From Alphaproteobacteria bacterium UBA6347 (lineage in GTDB: Bacteria > Pseudomonadota > Alphaproteobacteria > CAAGCB01 > CAG-977): a stretch of DNA of 42,642 nt. Positions 14,408 to 22,825 of the stretch are shown one piece after another. Each line of letters begins with the position of its first letter. The stretch's first letter is position 1. Position numbers and translations under genes: made by a program. The stretch is taken from contig DJRZ01000011.1 in assembly GCA_002440235.1 (NCBI GenBank), positions 1 to 42,642 on the forward strand, written 5' to 3'. The notes beneath the pieces are model-generated. The model was not told where the DNA came from, did not search any database, and saw nothing but the letters and a program-made list of their open reading frames with translations.

Positions 14408-16225
14408 TTATTTTCCCGTTTCCTGCGCCAGCATTTCCAATTCCAGCCAGCGCGTTTCCTTTTCGTCCAGCGCGGTTTTCGCCCGTTCCAGATCCGCCGC
14501 CGCCCGTTCGAATTCGGCGGGGGATTTCGCGTAAAAATCGGGAGCGGCGATTTTCGTTTCCAACGCCTTTATTTCGCTTTCCAAAGCCGCTATTTCGGCG
14601 GGCAGGGTTTCCAGCAGGCGTTTGTCCTTGTAAGACATGCGCGGGGCGGCGGGTTCTTTTTTCACAACCGGTTTGGCGGTTTTTTCCTGCGCCTTTTTCG
14701 CCGCTTCGGCGTTTTTTTGTTCCTTTTCCTTTAATTTCCGCATCAAATCGGAACAGGAATCGACGTATTCGACGACTTTGCCGTCGCCCGCCATATACAG
14801 CAGGGACGTCGCCGTGTTGTCCAGAAAATCGCGGTCGTGGCTGACGATCAGAATCGTTCCCTTGTAGGATTCCAGCGCGTCCTGCAACAAATCCAGCGTG
14901 TCCATGTCCAGATCGTTCGTCGGTTCGTCCAGCACCAGAAAATTCGACGGTTTCGCCAGATCGCGCGCCAGCAGCAGGCGGTTTTTCTCGCCGCCGGACA
15001 GAACGGAAACGGGCGTGTCCGCCTGCGCGGGCGAAAACAGAAATTCTTTCAGATACGAATAAACGGATTTCGGTTCGCCTTTGACGAACACGTGGTCGCC
15101 GCCGTCGGGGCAGAGCGTCTGTTTCAGCGATTTCGTCGGATCCAGTTCGGCGCGGTGCTGGTCGAAATAAACCTCCTGCGCGGTTTTGGATACGCGCACG
15201 CGTCCAGCGTCGGGGGCGAGCCTGCCCGTCAGCAGTCTGATCAGCGTCGTTTTGCCGACGCCGTTCGCGCCGACGACGCCGATTTTGTTGCCCTGCATCA
15301 CGCGCAGGGTGAAATCGTCGACGATCGCGCGGTCGCCGAACGATTTCGATATGTTTTTCGCGTCGACGATCAGTTTCGACTGCGCGGAACCGCTGTCGAT
15401 GTTAAAGTCTACCGTTCCGGTTTTCTTTATTTGATCCCTGCGTTCGTTGCGCAGATCGAACAGGCGGCGCAGGCGTCCCTGATTGCGGCGGCGGCGCGCG
15501 GTGACGCCTTTGCGCAGCCATTCCGTTTCGGCGTCGATTTTTTTGTTCAGGCGGCGGCGTTCGGCGTCTTCCTGTTCGTAGACGGCGTCGCGCCAGTCTT
15601 CGAACGCGTCGAAACCCTTGTTCAGCGTTCTGACGATTCCGCGGTCAAGCCACAAAATCCCGTCGCAGACGTGTTTTAAAAACGCGCGGTCGTGGCTGAT
15701 GACGATCAGCGCGCCCGCGAATTTCGACAAGGCGTCTTCCAGTTTTTCGATCGTCGCGATGTCCAGATGGTTGGTCGGTTCGTCCAGCAGCAGAATGTCC
15801 GGATCGTTCACCAAAGCGCGGGCGAGCGCGGCTTTTTTCCTTTCGCCGCCGGACGCCGTCCGGGGATCCGCGCCGGCGTTGATTTCCAGCCGTTCGATCA
15901 GAATGTCGGCTTTGTAGGACAAATCCGTCCCGTCGCCGCCCAGTCCCGACAAAACGGCGTCGCGCAAAGTGGAAAACCGCGACAGGTCGTCGTCCTGCGC
16001 CATATAGGAAACGACCGTTCCGGGCTGTAAAAACGATTTGCCGTCGTCGGGGGCGGTTTCGCCCGCGATGACTTTCAGCAGCGTCGATTTGCCCGATCCG
16101 TTCCGCCCGACCAGACAATATTTGCGCCCTTTGTTCAGGTACAGATCCAACCCCGTGAACAGCGGGCGTTCGCCGAATTGCAGACGGGCGTTTTGCAAAG
16201 AGTAGATCGGTGCGTCGAAATCCAT
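14408..16225 (-). CDS. uup: ABC-F ATPase, Uup-like
   Basis: A 605-residue soluble protein with two ABC ATPase domains and no membrane segments. Domain 1 has Walker A GRNGSGKST near residue 39, signature ASGGERKKAALARA and Walker B ILLLDEPTNHLD. A linker of charged helices (ERRRLNKKIDAETEWLRKG) separates the domains. Domain 2 has GANGVGKTT, LSGGEKNRLLLARDLA and FLVLDEPTNDLD. A C-terminal coiled coil (about 520-600) is the feature that separates Uup from EttA. Uup-type proteins act on ribosomes or branched DNA and affect transposon excision. The ATG at 16225 starts 1 nt after the stop of the PAP gene, with no clear ribosome site, so translation is probably coupled in a ppk1-PAP-uup operon. Confidence 0.9.
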   Translation of the reverse strand: MDFDAPIYSLQNARLQFGERPLFTGLDLYLNKGRKYCLVGRNGSGKSTLLKVIAGETAPDDGKSFLQPGTVVSYMAQDDDLSRFSTLRDAVLSGLGGDGTDLSYKADILIERLEINAGADPRTASGGERKKAALARALVNDPDILLLDEPTNHLDIATIEKLEDALSKFAGALIVISHDRAFLKHVCDGILWLDRGIVRTLNKGFDAFEDWRDAVYEQEDAERRRLNKKIDAETEWLRKGVTARRRRNQGRLRRLFDLRNERRDQIKKTGTVDFNIDSGSAQSKLIVDAKNISKSFGDRAIVDDFTLRVMQGNKIGVVGANGVGKTTLIRLLTGRLAPDAGRVRVSKTAQEVYFDQHRAELDPTKSLKQTLCPDGGDHVFVKGEPKSVYSYLKEFLFSPAQADTPVSVLSGGEKNRLLLARDLAKPSNFLVLDEPTNDLDMDTLDLLQDALESYKGTILIVSHDRDFLDNTATSLLYMAGDGKVVEYVDSCSDLMRKLKEKEQKNAEAAKKAQEKTAKPVVKKEPAAPRMSYKDKRLLETLPAEIAALESEIKALETKIAAPDFYAKSPAEFERAAADLERAKTALDEKETRWLELEMLAQETGK

Positions 16226-16226
16226 T

Positions 16227-17801
16227 TCAGTCTTTTTTCTTTTTGTCTTTGTTTTTCTTCGGCTTGTCGGCGGATTTGGCGGAAACGGGCGGCGGAACGT
16301 CGTTTTTGGTTTCGTAGTCCAGCACTTTTTCCAAATGTTCGCACAGCAGTTTCATCGCCTGAATCCGACCGTATTTCTTGTTGTTGTCGGGCACGACGAA
16401 CCACGGCGCGCGTTTCGTGTCCGTTTTTTTCAGCATGTCGTCGAACGCTTCGTCGTACAGGTCCCATTTTTCGCGGTTGCGCCAGTCTTCGCTGCCGATT
16501 TTCCATTTTTTATAGGACGTTTCCTCGCGCGCTTTGAACCGCGCCAGCTGTTCGTCCGACGAAATGTACAGCAGGAATTTGACGACGATGTTGCGCCCGT
16601 CGGTCAGCTGTTTTTCAAACCGGTTGATTTCGTCGTAGGCGCGTTTCCATTCCCGATCCGTCGCGAAATGTTCGATGCGTTCGACCAGAACGCGCCCGTA
16701 CCAGGTGCGGTCGAACACGGTCAGCAGTTTCTGGTTCGTCAGCCGCGTCCAGAACCGCCACAGGAAATTGTGGTTCAGCTCTTCTTTCGTTGGTGCGGCG
16801 ATCGGAAAGATGTTGCAGTCGCGCACGAAAATCGACGAAGCCAGACGGCTGATCACGCCGCCTTTGCCCGACGCGTCGGGACCCTCGAACGCCAGAACGA
16901 CCTTTTTGTCGCGTCTTTTGACTTCCGTCAGCAGCGCGTTCAGCCGCGCGCGCAGATAAGGCAGCTGTTCGCGGTATTCCTCTTTGGACAGCGACGCGTT
17001 CATGTCCAGCGATTTGACGAAATCGGGCTTCTTGGGCTTTTCGGGGGCGGGCGTTCCGACCTTTTTCTCTTTTTCTTTCGCTTTCAGAAAAGCGTCGATC
17101 TGCGTTTCGACGCGCGTGCAAAGGACGTCCAGCGCCACGCGCAGACGTTCCGTAAAGCTGCCGTCGCCGATTTCGAACCACGGGGCGTAATCCTTGTCCG
17201 TATAGCGGATCAGCTTTTTCGTCGTCGTTTCGAATTTTTCCGCCATGCAGCAGTTTTTCCAGTCGTCGGGCATGATGCGCCATTTTTCATACGGGTCGTC
17301 GTCCAGCGCACGCAAAAAGTCCTGCTGTTCGTTTTTGCTCTTGTGAAACCAGATTTTGCAGAAAACGACGTTGGAATCCGCCAGCATTTTTTCAAAATCG
17401 TTGCATTCGTCCAGCCGTTCGTACAGTTCGTCGTCGTTGATTTTCCCGTTCGCGTGGTTGACCAGCGGGTCGGAATACCACGAACTGACGAAAATGCCCG
17501 TCGTGCCGTTCAGCGGCGTGTCGCACCAATAGCGGCGAAATTCGACGGGGTCGTTTCTGATGTCGCGGCGTTCGTAGGCGTGCAGATCCAGCCGCCGCTG
17601 ATCCAGCCAGTCGCGCAGAATGCCCAGCGCGGCGTTTTTCCCCGACCCGTTGACGCCGCACAGCAACACGATGACGGGGACGTTCGCTTCGGCGATTTTG
17701 TCCTGCAAAGTAATCAGACGGGTGCGGATTTCGGCTTCCTCTTTATTGGAAAAGTTAGCTTCCAGTTCGATGTCGTCTTCTTCGGAATGAGCCATGATCA
17801 T
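16227..17801 (-). CDS. Two-domain PPK2, polyphosphate:AMP phosphotransferase-like
   Basis: A 524-residue protein with two tandem PPK2 domains, the arrangement of class II PPK2 (PAP), which phosphorylates AMP to ADP using polyphosphate. Domain 1 (about 25-240) has the P-loop GVNGSGKN, whose last residue departs from the usual G/S/T. Domain 2 (about 280-505) has GPDASGKGG, the lid motif FDRTWYGRVLVERIE, and KWKIGSEDWRNREKWDLYDEAFDDM. Domain 2 looks fully competent and domain 1 less so. A lysine tail KPKKNKDKKKKD ends it. The ATG at 17801 overlaps the ppk1 stop as ATGA; a second ATG at 17795 has better spacing to AAGGA. The far longer open frame upstream is an artefact of reading through ppk1. 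Confidence 0.92.
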   Translation of the reverse strand: MIMAHSEEDDIELEANFSNKEEAEIRTRLITLQDKIAEANVPVIVLLCGVNGSGKNAALGILRDWLDQRRLDLHAYERRDIRNDPVEFRRYWCDTPLNGTTGIFVSSWYSDPLVNHANGKINDDELYERLDECNDFEKMLADSNVVFCKIWFHKSKNEQQDFLRALDDDPYEKWRIMPDDWKNCCMAEKFETTTKKLIRYTDKDYAPWFEIGDGSFTERLRVALDVLCTRVETQIDAFLKAKEKEKKVGTPAPEKPKKPDFVKSLDMNASLSKEEYREQLPYLRARLNALLTEVKRRDKKVVLAFEGPDASGKGGVISRLASSIFVRDCNIFPIAAPTKEELNHNFLWRFWTRLTNQKLLTVFDRTWYGRVLVERIEHFATDREWKRAYDEINRFEKQLTDGRNIVVKFLLYISSDEQLARFKAREETSYKKWKIGSEDWRNREKWDLYDEAFDDMLKKTDTKRAPWFVVPDNNKKYGRIQAMKLLCEHLEKVLDYETKNDVPPPVSAKSADKPKKNKDKKKKD

Positions 17802-20080
17802 TGTTCCTTTTTGGCTTGGTTCAGGGATTTCCTGACGATTTTCTTTTGTTTTTTGACGGGCGTTTTTTTGACGGTTTTCGCCGTCGTTTCCCGCGCGGCG
17901 GGTTTCGGCGCGGCAAGCGGTCGGGCGGGTTCGCGCTCCTCTTTGCGGACGGCTTTTTTCTGGCGGGCGACGATGTCGCGCAGTTTCGCCGAACCGCGAC
18001 CGGACAGGCTGGGGTGCGTCATGAAAAACTGGTGGCAGGAAAAGGCCTGCGGGCTTTCGGAAACGCGGGTGTAGGTCATGTCGGGGTGCAAAACCCAGCT
18101 GAGCGCCTCGTCCTTGATGTTGCCCTGCATGATCTGTCCCATGATCTGTTCGTGGACGGTTTCGTTTTCGATCGGCACCAGCGTTTCGACGCGGTGGATC
18201 GTGTTGCGCTGCATCCAGTCCGCCGACGAAATGAAGACTTTGGCTTTGGGCGACGGCAGTTTGTTGCCCGCGCCGAAACAGACGATGCGCGCGTGTTCCA
18301 GAAAACGCCCGATGATGCTTTTGACCTTGATGTTGTCGGAAAATCCGGGGATTCCGGGGCGCAGGGCGCAGATGCCGCGCACGACCAGCGTGATTTTCAC
18401 GCCCGCCTGCGACGCGCGGTACAGCGCGTCGATCAGCTTGTCGTCCAGCAGCGAGTTCATTTTCGCCCAGATGTTGGCGGGTTTGCCCTTTTTCGCGTAT
18501 TCGATTTCCTTGTCGATCAGCTTCAACAGCTTGTCGCGCAGATTGATCGGAGCGATCGACAGCTTTTTCAGATTGTCGGGCTGGGCGTACCCCGTCAGAT
18601 AGTTGAACACCAGCGCGGCGTCGTTGCACAAATCCTTGTCGCAGGTGAAAAACGACAGGTCGGTGTACAGGTTCGCGGTGATTTCGTGGTAGTTGCCCGT
18701 GCCGAAATGCGCGTAGCTTTTCATTTTGCCGTTTTCCTTGCGCGTCACCAGCGAAATTTTGGCGTGGGTTTTGTAGTTCATCAGACCGAAAACGACGTGA
18801 ACGCCGGCTTTTTCCATGTCTTTCGCCCATTTGATGTTGGCCTCCTCGTCGAAACGGGCGCGCAGTTCGACGACGGCGGTCACGTCCTTTCCGGCTTGCG
18901 CGGCGTCGATCAGCGCTTTGACGATCGGCGAGTTTTTGTTCGTGCGGTACAGCGTCTGTTTAATGGAAACGACGTCGGGGTCCTTTGCCGCCTGACGCAG
19001 GAATTTGACGACGACTTCGAACGATTCGTAGGGGTGGTGGATCACCATGTCCTTTTTGCGGATCGCGGCGAAATGGTCGCCCTTGAAATCGCGGACGCGT
19101 TCGGCGTGGCGCGCTTTGTAGGGTTTGAACAGCAGATCCTTGCGGTCCGACGTGATCAGCGCCGACAGCGACCGCACGCCGATGATGCCGTTGCGCCGCA
19201 CGACGCCGAAGCTTTCGACGTCCAGCTTGTGCGTCAGATAGGCGGCGAGCTCCTGCGGCATGTCCTGATTCATGACCAAAGCGATGACGTCGCCGCGTTT
19301 CTGTTCCGCCAAAGCCGTTTCGAACTGGCTGACCAGATCCTCGGCGCGTTCGTCGACCTGCAGCAGGCTGTTGCGCACGATCGAAAACAGCCCCGAATGC
19401 GCGACTTTGAAATTCGGAAAAATGGTTTCGACGAACTGCATGACGACGTCTTCCAGCGCGATGAAACGCGCGGGCTTTTTCGTCAGGCGGATAAAGCGCG
19501 GCAGTCCGGCGGGCAGGGGAATGATGGCTTTGCGTTCCGTGCCGTCCTTGTCCTTCATTGAAAAAATCAGCGAATGCGACAGGTTCGCCAGCCACGGGAA
19601 CGGGTGCGCCTGATCCAGCGCGATCGGCGTCAGAACGGGAAAAACGGATTCCTCGAACACCGATTTCAGCGCCTTGATGTCCTGTTTGGACAGCTGATCG
19701 CGCGAAATCAAAAAAATGTCCTCTTTTTCCAGTTCTTTTTTCAAGGCGTGGAAATACTCGTCTTGTTTTTCGCGCAGGTCGGCAACGCTTTCGTTAATGG
19801 CGTCCAGCTGTTCCTGCGGGGTCAGACCGTCGTCGGAACGCGTGTTGATTCCCGCGTAGATCTGCGCCAGAATGCCCGCGACGCGCACCATGAAAAACTC
19901 GTCCAGATTCGACCCCGAAATCGCCAGAAAGCGCAGGCGTTCCAGCAAAGGATAGCGGGTGTTCATCGATTCTTCCAAAACGCGGCGGTTGAACGCCAGC
20001 CACGACAGTTCGCGGTTGAAAAAGCGCGACGGCGACGTCATGGAAACGGGTTCGGAAAACACGGACGGTTTGGACGGCAT
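17798..20080 (-). CDS. ppk1: Polyphosphate kinase 1
   Basis: A 760-residue PPK1, which makes polyphosphate from ATP and can run in reverse. The N-terminal domain begins RFFNRELSWLAFNRRVLEE with NLDEFFMVRVAG near residue 58. The catalytic C-terminal region is phospholipase-D-like: KQTLYRT near 374, the phosphorylated histidine H439 in NYKTHAKISLV, HFGTGNYHE, and the second histidine in SADWMQRNTIHRVET. The core is followed by an unusual tail of about 55 residues rich in Lys, Arg, Ala and Pro (from KAVRKEEREPARP onward). The start at 20080 has AAGGA seven bases upstream. It heads the operon with the PAP and uup genes and is divergent from the SixA gene. Confidence 0.96.
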   Translation of the reverse strand: MPSKPSVFSEPVSMTSPSRFFNRELSWLAFNRRVLEESMNTRYPLLERLRFLAISGSNLDEFFMVRVAGILAQIYAGINTRSDDGLTPQEQLDAINESVADLREKQDEYFHALKKELEKEDIFLISRDQLSKQDIKALKSVFEESVFPVLTPIALDQAHPFPWLANLSHSLIFSMKDKDGTERKAIIPLPAGLPRFIRLTKKPARFIALEDVVMQFVETIFPNFKVAHSGLFSIVRNSLLQVDERAEDLVSQFETALAEQKRGDVIALVMNQDMPQELAAYLTHKLDVESFGVVRRNGIIGVRSLSALITSDRKDLLFKPYKARHAERVRDFKGDHFAAIRKKDMVIHHPYESFEVVVKFLRQAAKDPDVVSIKQTLYRTNKNSPIVKALIDAAQAGKDVTAVVELRARFDEEANIKWAKDMEKAGVHVVFGLMNYKTHAKISLVTRKENGKMKSYAHFGTGNYHEITANLYTDLSFFTCDKDLCNDAALVFNYLTGYAQPDNLKKLSIAPINLRDKLLKLIDKEIEYAKKGKPANIWAKMNSLLDDKLIDALYRASQAGVKITLVVRGICALRPGIPGFSDNIKVKSIIGRFLEHARIVCFGAGNKLPSPKAKVFISSADWMQRNTIHRVETLVPIENETVHEQIMGQIMQGNIKDEALSWVLHPDMTYTRVSESPQAFSCHQFFMTHPSLSGRGSAKLRDIVARQKKAVRKEEREPARPLAAPKPAARETTAKTVKKTPVKKQKKIVRKSLNQAKKEQ

Positions 20081-20235
20081 GGCACATTCCTTTCAAAAGA
20101 CAAATCCCCTCTATTCGTAATATTTTTTCGCCCGAAATGAAAGCACAAAAACAGGCTAGAACGATTGAACAGCTGTCTTTCGCGGTCGGGATTCCGTATC
20201 CTGAAAACAGTCGAACGAAACAAAGGGGAGGCGTC

Positions 20236-20802
20236 ATGAAAACGACAACGAAGACAACGCAAAAGGAAATGGAAAAAACGGAAGCGCAAGCCAGACACCT
20301 GTATCTGATGCGGCACGGCAAGGCGGCGAAAAACAAAAGGGGGAACGACGTTCTGCGCCCGATGAACAAACGCGGCAGAAAAGACGTTAAAAAAATCGGA
20401 AAGCTGTTGCGCGAAAAACACGTTTCGCCGGATCTGGTGCTGTGCTCGCCCGCCGTGCGCACGCTGGAAACGCTGGAAAAACTGCGCAAAGCCTTCGACG
20501 CGGCGGAAATCGCGTTCATTGACGGTTTGTATATGGCCGACGCGGCGGAGATGATGGGAATCCTGCGCCGCACGGCGAACGACAAACGCGAGGTGCTGGT
20601 GATCGGGCACAATCCGGGGCTGCGCGATTTTCTGCCGCTGGTCTGCGACGCGGACGCCGGCGGAACGGACGGACACAACCACCATGTGTCCGAAGGATTC
20701 CCTACGTCCGCGCTGGCGTGTCTGGAAATCGGGCAGGACTGGGACAGGCTGGGAACCGCGCCCGCCCGTCTGATGAATTTGATTTATTCGTCCGACCTTT
20801 AA
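20236..20802 (+). CDS. sixA: SixA-type histidine phosphatase
   Basis: A 188-residue member of the histidine phosphatase superfamily, SixA branch. Catalytic RHG is in LYLMRHGKAA near residue 25. NKRGRKDVKKIGKLL, LVLCSPAVRTLETL and VLVIGHNPGLRDFLPL (second catalytic His) follow in the order typical of SixA. SixA removes phosphate from histidine of Hpt or PTS-type proteins. The ATG at 20236 is chosen because GGGGAGG lies 4 nt upstream; the first 20 residues are a polar, Thr/Lys-rich extension. Divergent from ppk1 across about 155 bp and convergent with the nucleosidase, overlapping it by 4 nt. Its closeness to ppk1 suggests a phosphate-metabolism link, which is inference. Confidence 0.88.
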   Translation: MKTTTKTTQKEMEKTEAQARHLYLMRHGKAAKNKRGNDVLRPMNKRGRKDVKKIGKLLREKHVSPDLVLCSPAVRTLETLEKLRKAFDAAEIAFIDGLYMADAAEMMGILRRTANDKREVLVIGHNPGLRDFLPLVCDADAGGTDGHNHHVSEGFPTSALACLEIGQDWDRLGTAPARLMNLIYSSDL

Positions 20803-21482
20803 ATCTTTTTCAGCAGATCCGTCAGCGTTTGCGCCGCGACGTCGCAAGCCTTGGGCGCGTTTGTTTCGAAATCGCCCATGGTGTGGTTTCGGTTGTCGGA
20901 AATCGCGCGCACGACGGTGACGGGAATGTTCCACATCGTCGCGATCTGGCAGACGGCGGCGCTTTCCATGTCGATGCAGCAGGCGTTGAATTTTTCCTCC
21001 AAGAAGACCTTTTCCCGTTCTTCGGCGAAAGAGTCGACGGTCGCCAGCGTTCCCGATTTGCAGGTCGCGCCCAGCCGTTCGGGCAGGTAGGCGGTTTGCG
21101 AATATCCCGGCTTGCCCGCGAAAAATTCCAGCGACGATTCCGTCACGTCCGTCGGATTGTACGCGTCGCCGAAACGGACGTCCCCGTGGACGACGCGGTT
21201 CGGAACGACGGCGTCGAACACGTTCAAATCCTCGGCGACCGCGCCCGCGACCCCGCAGACAAAGATGTGGTCGGGTTCGTACATCTGTATGATTTTCTGC
21301 GTTTTCGCCGCGGCGAACGTTTTGCCCACGCCGCAACGCGCCAGAACGACGTCCAGCCCCGCGAAATCGAATTTCTTTTCCTCGAACACGGTTTCCAGCG
21401 GTTCGCCCAGCTTGCCGAAGGCTTTTTCGACGGCGGCGAATTCCATGGGCATGGGGCATAAAACGGCGATGACGGGCTTCAT
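20799..21482 (-). CDS. mtnN: MTA/SAH nucleosidase-family protein
   Basis: A 227-residue nucleoside phosphorylase-fold enzyme. It starts MKPVIAVLCPMPMEFAAV, with the catalytic-base glutamate in the position seen in MtnN. FVCGVAGAVAEDL and VVHGDVRFGDAY follow. The substrate motif CIDMESAAVCQIA lies near residue 170 and the catalytic Asp is in VRAISDNRNH near 195. It would hydrolyse 5'-methylthioadenosine and S-adenosylhomocysteine, salvaging adenine. Spacing of motifs fits the family, with GVAGAV replacing the more common GSAGG, so another nucleoside substrate is possible. AAAGGT precedes the ATG at 21482. Confidence 0.85.
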   Translation of the reverse strand: MKPVIAVLCPMPMEFAAVEKAFGKLGEPLETVFEEKKFDFAGLDVVLARCGVGKTFAAAKTQKIIQMYEPDHIFVCGVAGAVAEDLNVFDAVVPNRVVHGDVRFGDAYNPTDVTESSLEFFAGKPGYSQTAYLPERLGATCKSGTLATVDSFAEEREKVFLEEKFNACCIDMESAAVCQIATMWNIPVTVVRAISDNRNHTMGDFETNAPKACDVAAQTLTDLLKKI

Positions 21483-21605
21483 AAAACGACCTTTCCGGAT
21501 AAAAAAACAAATGACAACATAGCGGACGCCGACGGCTTTGTTAAGCCTTTTTTCAGTAAAAACGGACTATAATCCCTTTTGTTTTTCGATGCGGGAGGTT
21601 TCTTT

Positions 21606-22043
21606 ATGGACAAATGGCAGAAAAGATTTTTTGATTTGGCGCGGCTGGTCGCCACTTGGTCGAAAGATCCGTCGTCGCAGGTCGGCGCGGTGATCGTCGA
21701 CGATAAAAAGCGGATCGTTTCCGTCGGATTCAACGGTCTGCCCATCGGGGTGGAAGACACGAAGGAGCGGCTGGAAAACCGCGAAATCAAATACGAACTG
21801 ATCGTCCACGCCGAAGCCAACGCCATTCTGACCGCGCCGAAATCGGTCGCCGGCTGCGCGATTTACGTCTATCCGTACCTGCCGTGTTCCCGATGCGCGG
21901 GCGCGATTATCCAGTCGGGCATCAAGCGCGTCGTCGTCGAAGACCGCCCCATACCCGAACGCTGGCGGGCGAATTTCGATTTGGCGAGAAAGATTTTGAC
22001 CGAAGCGGGCGTCGAAATCGACATCGTCCCGATCGACGAATAA
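21606..22043 (+). CDS. dCMP deaminase (ComEB-like)
   Basis: A 145-residue zinc-dependent deoxycytidylate deaminase. Zinc and catalytic motifs are VHAEANAIL near residue 65 (HAE) and LPCSRCAGAII near 93 (PCxxC). The N-terminal CSKDPSSQVGAVIV-like stretch here reads WSKDPSSQVGAVIVDD. It makes dUMP for thymidylate synthesis. The start ATG at 21606 has GGGAGG 7 nt upstream; nine earlier in-frame codons are unlikely to be translated. It is a single gene, ended by the terminator at 22044-22070 and facing the HAD nucleotidase. Confidence 0.93.
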   Translation: MDKWQKRFFDLARLVATWSKDPSSQVGAVIVDDKKRIVSVGFNGLPIGVEDTKERLENREIKYELIVHAEANAILTAPKSVAGCAIYVYPYLPCSRCAGAIIQSGIKRVVVEDRPIPERWRANFDLARKILTEAGVEIDIVPIDE

Positions 22044-22070
22044 AAAAACCGTCCGAAAGGACGGTTTTTT
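22044..22070. terminator. Bidirectional terminator
   Basis: AAAACCGTCC-GAAA-GGACGGTTTTTT between the convergent dCMP deaminase and HAD genes. The minus-strand gene's stop codon touches its right edge. Confidence 0.85.
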
Positions 22071-22762
22071 CAGGCGGTCTTTTTCATGGTCAGTTCCGTC
22101 AGAAAATCCGTCAGATCGGGCGTTTCGAAATCGCAAAAATCCTTGTCGTCGACCGAACAGTATTGATTGTTTTCGACGTTTGACGAAATCCACACCGTTT
22201 TCATGCCGACTTTTTTCGCCGCCAGAATATTGGCGGGGCTGTCGTCGAACATCACGCTTTCGGCGGGGGCGATTTTAAAAGCGTTCAGCATTTTCAAATA
22301 CGTCTGTTCGGCGGGTTTCGGAATATAGCCCGCTTCGCCGATCGAAAAAACGCCCGAAAAGCATTCGCCCAGCCCCAGACGTTCCAGCACGCGTTCGGCG
22401 TGGCGGCGCGCCCCGTTGGTGAACACGAATTTCCGACCGCGCAAAGCGTTCAGACAGTCGCGCAGACGGGGATTTTCCCTGATGGACGACAAATCCAGCC
22501 GGTGGACGTAGTCGGTAAACTCTTCGGGCGGAATGTCGTGTTCCAGCATCAGACCGCGAACCGTCGCGCCGTATTTGCGGTAATAATCCTTTTGAATGAC
22601 GCTCGCCGTTTTTTCGTCGACGTTCAGCGCGCGCATGACGAACGCGCAAATCCGTTTCGCCATTTGGGAATAAACCTCTTTCGACGGGGGATAAAGCGTG
22701 TCGTCCAGATCGAAAACCCAATAGCGAATGTTTTTAAACGCGGAAATCAAATCGTCCATCAT
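22070..22762 (-). CDS. HAD-family pyrimidine 5'-nucleotidase
   Basis: A 230-residue HAD phosphatase of the pyrimidine 5'-nucleotidase (SDT1/PhoD-like) type frequent in alphaproteobacteria. Motif I DLDDTLYPP near residue 18, motif II FTNGARRHAE near 114, motif III lysine in GYIPKPAEQTY near 147, and motif IV MFDDSPANILAAKK near 172. All catalytic residues are present. It would dephosphorylate UMP/CMP or related nucleotides, which fits the facing dCMP deaminase. The start is one of two adjacent ATGs (22762, 22759) behind AGGACACAC. The ribosome site and start lie in the right arm of a 13-bp inverted repeat (22758-22793), which could control expression. Confidence 0.88.
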   Translation of the reverse strand: MMDDLISAFKNIRYWVFDLDDTLYPPSKEVYSQMAKRICAFVMRALNVDEKTASVIQKDYYRKYGATVRGLMLEHDIPPEEFTDYVHRLDLSSIRENPRLRDCLNALRGRKFVFTNGARRHAERVLERLGLGECFSGVFSIGEAGYIPKPAEQTYLKMLNAFKIAPAESVMFDDSPANILAAKKVGMKTVWISSNVENNQYCSVDDKDFCDFETPDLTDFLTELTMKKTA

Positions 22763-22793
22763 GTGTGTCCTGTCAGTTCGGGATACACATGAT
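22758..22793 (-). promoter_or_regulatory. Inverted repeat over the HAD ribosome site and start codon
   Basis: ATCATGTGTGTCC (22758-22770) and GGATACACATGAT (22781-22793) are complementary except at one position, with a 10-nt loop. In the transcript the stem would bury AGGACACAC and the ATG. As DNA it is a good dyad operator. The two readings cannot be separated by eye. Confidence 0.55.
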
Positions 22794-22825
22794 AGGGCGA
22801 ATCCTTTAATAAAAAGTTATTGCAA

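Noticed and set aside
16335..18074. 579-codon plus-strand frame opposite PAP and ppk1
   Set aside because: Shadow of two genes with complete catalytic motifs.
17802..18830. N-terminal extension of the PAP frame through ppk1
   Set aside because: The extension is an out-of-frame reading of ppk1; PAP motifs begin only after the ATGA overlap at 17801.
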